This document shows, one piece after another, positions 14,875 to 18,185 of a DNA stretch of 18,185 nt. A program made the position numbers and the translations under genes. Each line of letters starts with the position of its first letter. The stretch's first letter is position 1. The notes under the pieces were generated by a model. The model saw nothing but the letters and a program-made list of their open reading frames with translations, did not search any database and was not told where the DNA came from. This DNA comes from Rhodocyclaceae bacterium (GTDB taxonomy: Bacteria; Pseudomonadota; Gammaproteobacteria; Burkholderiales; Rhodocyclaceae), in NCBI GenBank assembly GCA_016791085.1, contig JAEUNN010000778.1:1-18185 (forward strand). The letters are read 5' to 3'.

Positions 14875-15234
14875 GCACGCCATGTTCGCCGCCAGCCGCT
14901 ACCGCTTCGGTTCATGGATGGCCCACACGCCGAACCTCCTCACGTTTTCGGCATCGCTGCTGCGCGGTCAATTCGGCGCCCATCGGTACGGCACCGGACT
15001 GGCCGGGCGCGCCCTGCGCAATCTGTCCTGCGGACGGCTTGCGCGGGAGCGAACGCAAGGCGCTGCACTCGACAGCACGCGCGCGCCTTGCGCGGGCAGG
15101 ACTGAACCCGGTACTGCCCGCGCCGGCAACGGGAAATGACTCCGGGCGGCGCCATTGGTACCTGGACGTCGTAGAGCAGCCGATCCCTGCTGCGCGCCAC
15201 CCCCAAACCGCAACCACACCCGGACAGTTCATAC
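14875..15234. other. 360-bp gap between the two CARF-HEPN genes
   Basis: No gene that I can defend. An ATG at 14882 opens an 85-codon frame (MFAASRYRFGSWMAHTPNLL...) without a ribosome site or recognisable family. A perfect 10-bp inverted repeat, GCGCGGGCAG (15090-15099) and CTGCCCGCGC (15114-15123) with a 14-nt loop, forms a strong hairpin that could end the upstream transcript or be a binding site. The last ~100 bases probably hold the promoter or leader of the next gene. Confidence 0.5.
15090..15123. repeat. Perfect 10-bp inverted repeat between the csx1-like genes
   Basis: Arms at 15090-15099 and 15114-15123 are fully complementary; the loop is GACTGAACCCGGTA. No U-tract follows, so a terminator role is uncertain. 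Confidence 0.6.
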
Positions 15235-16560
15235 ATGACCCGTTATTTCGTATCCTTTCTGGGCACCAGCGACTATGTTTCGTGCAACTATTGCGCCGCC
15301 GGAGGCGCCCGCCAGGATGATGTGCGCTTCGTTCAGACTGCCGTGCTCAAGTTGCATTGCAGCGACTTCCAGCCCGGCGACCGCGTACTGATCGGATGCA
15401 CCGAGGCGGCATTCAACAAGAGTTTCGATGGCCTTCAGCGAGAACTGGCGCGGAACGACTGGAGTGCCGACATTCCGGCCGAGGCCATACTGCTGCCCGA
15501 AGCCACCAGCGAGGCGGAACTTTGGCAGATATTCGACACGCTCAGTTCGGAGCTGACTGCACCCGACGCCGAAATCGTGTTCGACATTACCCACTCCTAC
15601 CGTTCGCTGCCATTGCTGTTTGTCGTGCTCATTCAGTACCTCAAGGTGGTCCGCAAGGCGCGCCTGCGCGGCGTTCATTACGGCGCTTTCGAGCGCCTGG
15701 GCGTAGCTGCTGCGGTCAAAAACATGCCAATCGACGAGCGCGATGCTCCGCTCATCGATCTGACGCCGTTTTTGTCGCTATTCGACTGGAGCCTGGGCAT
15801 AGACCGGCTGGTACGCTCGGGCGATGCGAGCGAACTGAAGCGTCTGGTCGACATCGCCAATCTGCCCCTGTTGCGCGAATCCAAAGGCCTCGACACAGCG
15901 GCGCAGGCGCTCAAATTAGTGGCCAACCAGATGGACCAGCTTGCCACGGCAATCAGCATGGTGCGCGGCAATAAAATTGCCGGCATCAATGTCAAATCGC
16001 ATATTTACGACAAACTCGACGAAGTGGATGAAAAATCCGTGCCGCGCCCCTTACTGCCCGTGCTGGCACGCCTTAAATCCGAACTGAATGGGTGGCAGGA
16101 TAAAAACTTGCTGAACGGCCTGCGCGCAGTGACCTGGTGTGCCCGCCACGGCCTCGTGCAACAAGGTTATACGCTGCTACAGGAAACCCTGGTCGGCTTG
16201 CTCGAAGAACGTTGGCGGCCGGAACTGGAACACCTGCCGGAGCTCGGAACCGGACGAGCGCGTCGCGATTTCGTATCCGCGCTGCTTGCGGTGACCGCAG
16301 AACGCAAGCCCGGAAATAGGTGGACCGGCAGCATACGCAAAAACAGGGCGCTGGTACGCACCCTGCGACTCGGCTTGTCGAATTCCGTGTTCGAGGCTTA
16401 TTCGACGCTGACCGGTTGTCGCAACGACATGAACCACGGTGGGGTGGCCGACAACGCGCAAAGCGCGCGCAACCTCAGCGACAAGCTCGAACAAGTTGCA
16501 GCCGACATTTGCGCCGAATTTCTGCCGGAGCAAGCCTCCGCGCCCGGTATTGGGAAATGA
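15235..16560 (+). CDS. csx1: CARF-HEPN ribonuclease, Csx1/TM1812 (TIGR02221) family, copy 2
   Basis: 441 residues from the ATG at 15235. The start TRYFVSFLGTSDYVSCNY and the following VRFVQTAVLKLH are classic for the TIGR02221/TM1812 CARF proteins. The ligand-binding motif VFDITHSYRSLPLLF spans 115-129 (Asp117). The C-terminal HEPN domain carries TGCRNDMNHGG with R396-N-x3-H401, so the RNase site is intact. It is only distantly related to the preceding copy: the shared features are the D-I-T-H loop and RN-x3-H, while most of the rest differs, so an old duplication or separate acquisition is likelier than a recent tandem copy. It probably acts as a second RNA-degrading effector on the Cmr2-made second messenger. 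Confidence 0.92.
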   Translation: MTRYFVSFLGTSDYVSCNYCAAGGARQDDVRFVQTAVLKLHCSDFQPGDRVLIGCTEAAFNKSFDGLQRELARNDWSADIPAEAILLPEATSEAELWQIFDTLSSELTAPDAEIVFDITHSYRSLPLLFVVLIQYLKVVRKARLRGVHYGAFERLGVAAAVKNMPIDERDAPLIDLTPFLSLFDWSLGIDRLVRSGDASELKRLVDIANLPLLRESKGLDTAAQALKLVANQMDQLATAISMVRGNKIAGINVKSHIYDKLDEVDEKSVPRPLLPVLARLKSELNGWQDKNLLNGLRAVTWCARHGLVQQGYTLLQETLVGLLEERWRPELEHLPELGTGRARRDFVSALLAVTAERKPGNRWTGSIRKNRALVRTLRLGLSNSVFEAYSTLTGCRNDMNHGGVADNAQSARNLSDKLEQVAADICAEFLPEQASAPGIGK

Positions 16561-16735
16561 GTCCGAGGTTCTCGCCGGGTCCAGTCCAGCGCGTGCGCTT
16601 CGCTGAAAAACCCGGCCACGCCGGCGCGCCGCCTACCCGTGGCGAATGGCGCAGGCAGTCCGGCAAGCTTGCCACCCCATCGCGCCCGCGGCAAGCGGCT
16701 CAAACTGTCGGCCTTAGCGCCGCAAACCCGAACCC
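16561..16735. other. Intergenic region upstream of the second CARF-winged-helix gene
   Basis: 175 bp without a gene. It carries the palindrome at 16662-16673 and no clear Shine-Dalgarno sequence before the ATG at 16736. Confidence 0.5.
16662..16673. promoter_or_regulatory. GGCAAGCTTGCC palindrome upstream of the second CARF-winged-helix gene
   Basis: A perfect 12-bp palindrome with the octamer CAAGCTTG at 16664-16671, centred ~68 bp before the ATG at 16736. The octamer and its distance match the palindrome before the first paralog (centre ~76 bp before GTG 3989). Confidence 0.5.
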
Positions 16736-17908
16736 ATGAACCCGATCCCACTCGATTCCACCCGGCCCCACGCCTACCCGCAACGCATTTTGATTGCCAC
16801 CGTGGGCGGTTCGCCGGCCGTATTGACCGAAACCCTGTATGTGCTCACCCAGGTGCAAAACCCGGCATTCGTTCCGACCGAAGTGCACCTGCTCACCACC
16901 ACGCTGGGCGCGGAGAAGGCTGCGGCCTGCCTGCTGGGCGAAAATGGCAGCGGACAATTCCATGCCTTCCTGCACGACTATGGCCTGACCGGCCGCATCC
17001 ACTTCGGCGCCGAGTGCATACACGTGCTGCGCAATTCTGCCGGCATCGCGCTGGAAGACATACGCAGCGTGGCCGACAACGAAGCCGCGGCGGACTTCAT
17101 AACCGAATTCATACGGCGCAAGGCCGAAGGCGACAAACAGTGCGCGCTGCACGTGTCGCTTACCGGCGGGCGCAAAACTTTGGGCCACTACCTGGCGGCC
17201 GCGCTGTCGCTGCACGGCAGGCCGCAGGACCGCCTGTCGCACACGCTGGTATCGGAACCTTACGAAACTTCGGTGCCCGACTTCTATTACCCGCACCCCC
17301 ACGACGTGTGGCTGGAGCGGCGCGGCGCGAACAGCAAAGTGCTGTCGCGCGAGGCCACGCTCACCATGGCGGAAATTCCTTTTGTGCGCCTGCGCGAAGG
17401 ACGCGCATCGCGCGAGTTTTACGGCGGCGGCAGTTTTTCGGAAGTGGTGCGCCATGCTCAGCGCAGCATCGGCCCGGTGCGCCTGCACGTAGACCTGCGC
17501 GCCAGGCAACTGGTATTTGGCGACACCGTTGCACAAAAACTGTCTCCCAAACTATTCGCGTTCTATTGCTGGCTGGCGCGGCGCCGCCATGAGCACGGCG
17601 CGCACGTTTGGGTACACCCGGCGCACGACACGCCGCTCGGTTATCTGCGCGAGTACGCCCGGCTGCGCGACGGCTTTGCCACGGAAGCGCTGGAAGGCAA
17701 ATACGCCTGGGCGCTACAGGGGAGCGAACCCACACCGGACCAACAGGAAAACTGGAAAAATGATTTCGAGCAGGCCGTGTCGAAAATAAAAAGACAGTTC
17801 ATCGACCAGTTGGGCGACGCCGCCACGCCTTACCTCGTTACGCGCGGCGGCGCCCCCATATCCGGATACGGGCTGGCGCTCGAACCCGACCAGATACGGC
17901 TTAGTTGA
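16736..17908 (+). CDS. CARF-winged-helix protein, Cas_NE0113 (TIGR02584) family, copy 2
   Basis: 390 residues from the ATG at 16736. Clear paralog of the gene at 3989: VGGSPAVLTETLYVL (23-37) replaces GLTPQVVTETLYAL, and SLTGGRKTLGHYL (141-153) plus LVSEPYET are shared, giving the CARF ligand pocket. The C-terminal half again reads like an OmpR/PhoB winged helix: LHVDLRARQLVFGD, KLSPKLFAFYCWLAR, then FEQAVSKIKRQFIDQLGDAA and PYLVTRGG followed by GYGLAL, which parallels the recognition helix and the T-V-R-G-x-G-Y-x-L wing of response regulators. No conserved HEPN motif is seen; RHEHGAH at 284-290 has no counterpart in the paralog. Role: cyclic-oligoadenylate-responsive DNA binding and/or ring nuclease. 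It precedes crn2 by 56 bp, probably in one transcript. Confidence 0.85.
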   Translation: MNPIPLDSTRPHAYPQRILIATVGGSPAVLTETLYVLTQVQNPAFVPTEVHLLTTTLGAEKAAACLLGENGSGQFHAFLHDYGLTGRIHFGAECIHVLRNSAGIALEDIRSVADNEAAADFITEFIRRKAEGDKQCALHVSLTGGRKTLGHYLAAALSLHGRPQDRLSHTLVSEPYETSVPDFYYPHPHDVWLERRGANSKVLSREATLTMAEIPFVRLREGRASREFYGGGSFSEVVRHAQRSIGPVRLHVDLRARQLVFGDTVAQKLSPKLFAFYCWLARRRHEHGAHVWVHPAHDTPLGYLREYARLRDGFATEALEGKYAWALQGSEPTPDQQENWKNDFEQAVSKIKRQFIDQLGDAATPYLVTRGGAPISGYGLALEPDQIRLS

Positions 17909-17964
17909 ACCGGGCCGGCCGATTTTCGGTTTGCCCCAGGCCTGCGGAAACAACAAGGAAGAAC

Positions 17965-18185
17965 ATGCTTACTTTACTCAACACCTCGATATTGACCACT
18001 TACGGCCGCTACGACTATCGCCCGGTAACACTGGACGAAGCCCGCGCGCTGGTGCGTGCGGAAGCCTGGCAAAGCGCCATAGGCCACGACGCCACGGCAC
18101 GCATCGTGTCGCGCCTGCTGGGCATAGACTGCCCCACCCACCGCGTCGCCTGGCGGCAACAACCGGGCGAGCGCGCGCTGGTGCT
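17965..18185 (+). CDS. crn2: Ring nuclease Crn2 (DUF1874, AcrIII-1 homolog), partial
   Basis: The first 73 codons are visible; the gene runs off the window. The ATG has AAGGA five bases upstream. The sequence MLTLLNTSILTTYGRYDYRP, then VTLDEARALV, WQSAIGHDATARIVSRLLG (35-53) and QQPGERALV, matches DUF1874 proteins, the fold of the viral anti-CRISPR AcrIII-1. These enzymes bind cyclic tetra-adenylate and split it quickly; the conserved active-site histidine in the A-x-G-H-x-A-T motif is His41 here. In a host CRISPR locus such a protein (Crn2) switches off the CARF effectors once the infection is cleared. Its presence suggests that cA4 is the signal in this system. Full members are about 110-150 residues, so roughly half is seen. 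Confidence 0.88.
   Translation, partial: MLTLLNTSILTTYGRYDYRPVTLDEARALVRAEAWQSAIGHDATARIVSRLLGIDCPTHRVAWRQQPGERALV

Noticed and set aside
14882..15139. 85-codon ORF between the CARF-HEPN genes as a small CRISPR accessory protein such as Csx16
   Set aside because: No residues match the small CRISPR accessory families I know, and no Shine-Dalgarno sequence precedes the ATG.
17585..17605. R-x5-H (RHEHGAH) in the second CARF-winged-helix protein as a HEPN site
   Set aside because: The matching region of the paralog has no histidine and the surroundings look like a winged helix, so the spacing is probably chance.

Overview
The window is a type III-B (Cmr) CRISPR-Cas locus from a high-GC proteobacterium, probably a betaproteobacterium. 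That guess rests on base composition, on REP-like hairpins in the gaps and on the presence of the Cas_NE0113 family first named from Nitrosomonas; no housekeeping marker fixes the taxon. The left edge holds only the last codons of an O-methyltransferase.

Layout. Positions 108-1715 are gene-poor: REP-like hairpins, two copies of an ~88 bp dispersed repeat, one small Ala/Gly-rich ORF (621-920) and a small MITE-like element (1556-1678). A CRISPR array of 23 identical 37-bp repeats and 22 spacers fills 1716-3306. Its reverse complement ends in ATTGAGAC, the form of the 8-nt crRNA 5' tag of Cmr systems, so the array is read leftward from a leader to the right of 3306. A ~680 bp gap separates the array from a rightward, tightly packed operon: a CARF-winged-helix gene (3989), cas6 (5502), cmr1, cmr2/cas10, cmr3, cmr4, cmr5 and cmr6 (to 13054). 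A frameshifted AbrB-type antitoxin remnant follows, then an ancillary cassette: two CARF-HEPN ribonucleases of the Csx1/TM1812 type (13648 and 15235), a second CARF-winged-helix paralog (16736), and the start of a DUF1874/Crn2 ring nuclease (17965), cut by the window edge.

How it works together (family knowledge plus inference). Cas6 processes the transcript. The Cmr complex binds and cuts target RNA through Cmr4 (Asp26 present). Cmr2 has the GGDD cyclase motif but no HD nuclease domain, so DNA cleavage by Cas10 is not expected and immunity should depend on cyclic oligoadenylate. Four CARF proteins could sense that signal: two HEPN RNases as toxic effectors and two CARF proteins with an OmpR/PhoB-like C-terminal winged helix as possible regulators or ring nucleases. 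Crn2 would remove cA4. No cas1 or cas2 is in the window.

Most interesting points. The palindromic octamer CAAGCTTG occurs exactly three times, each about 70-85 bp before a start codon: both CARF-winged-helix genes and the small Ala/Gly-rich ORF. This suggests a signal-responsive regulon that may include the unexplained small protein. Other notable points are two neighbouring spacers whose protospacers overlap by 12 nt, one spacer present twice, and a recent in-frame 36-nt duplication in cmr3.
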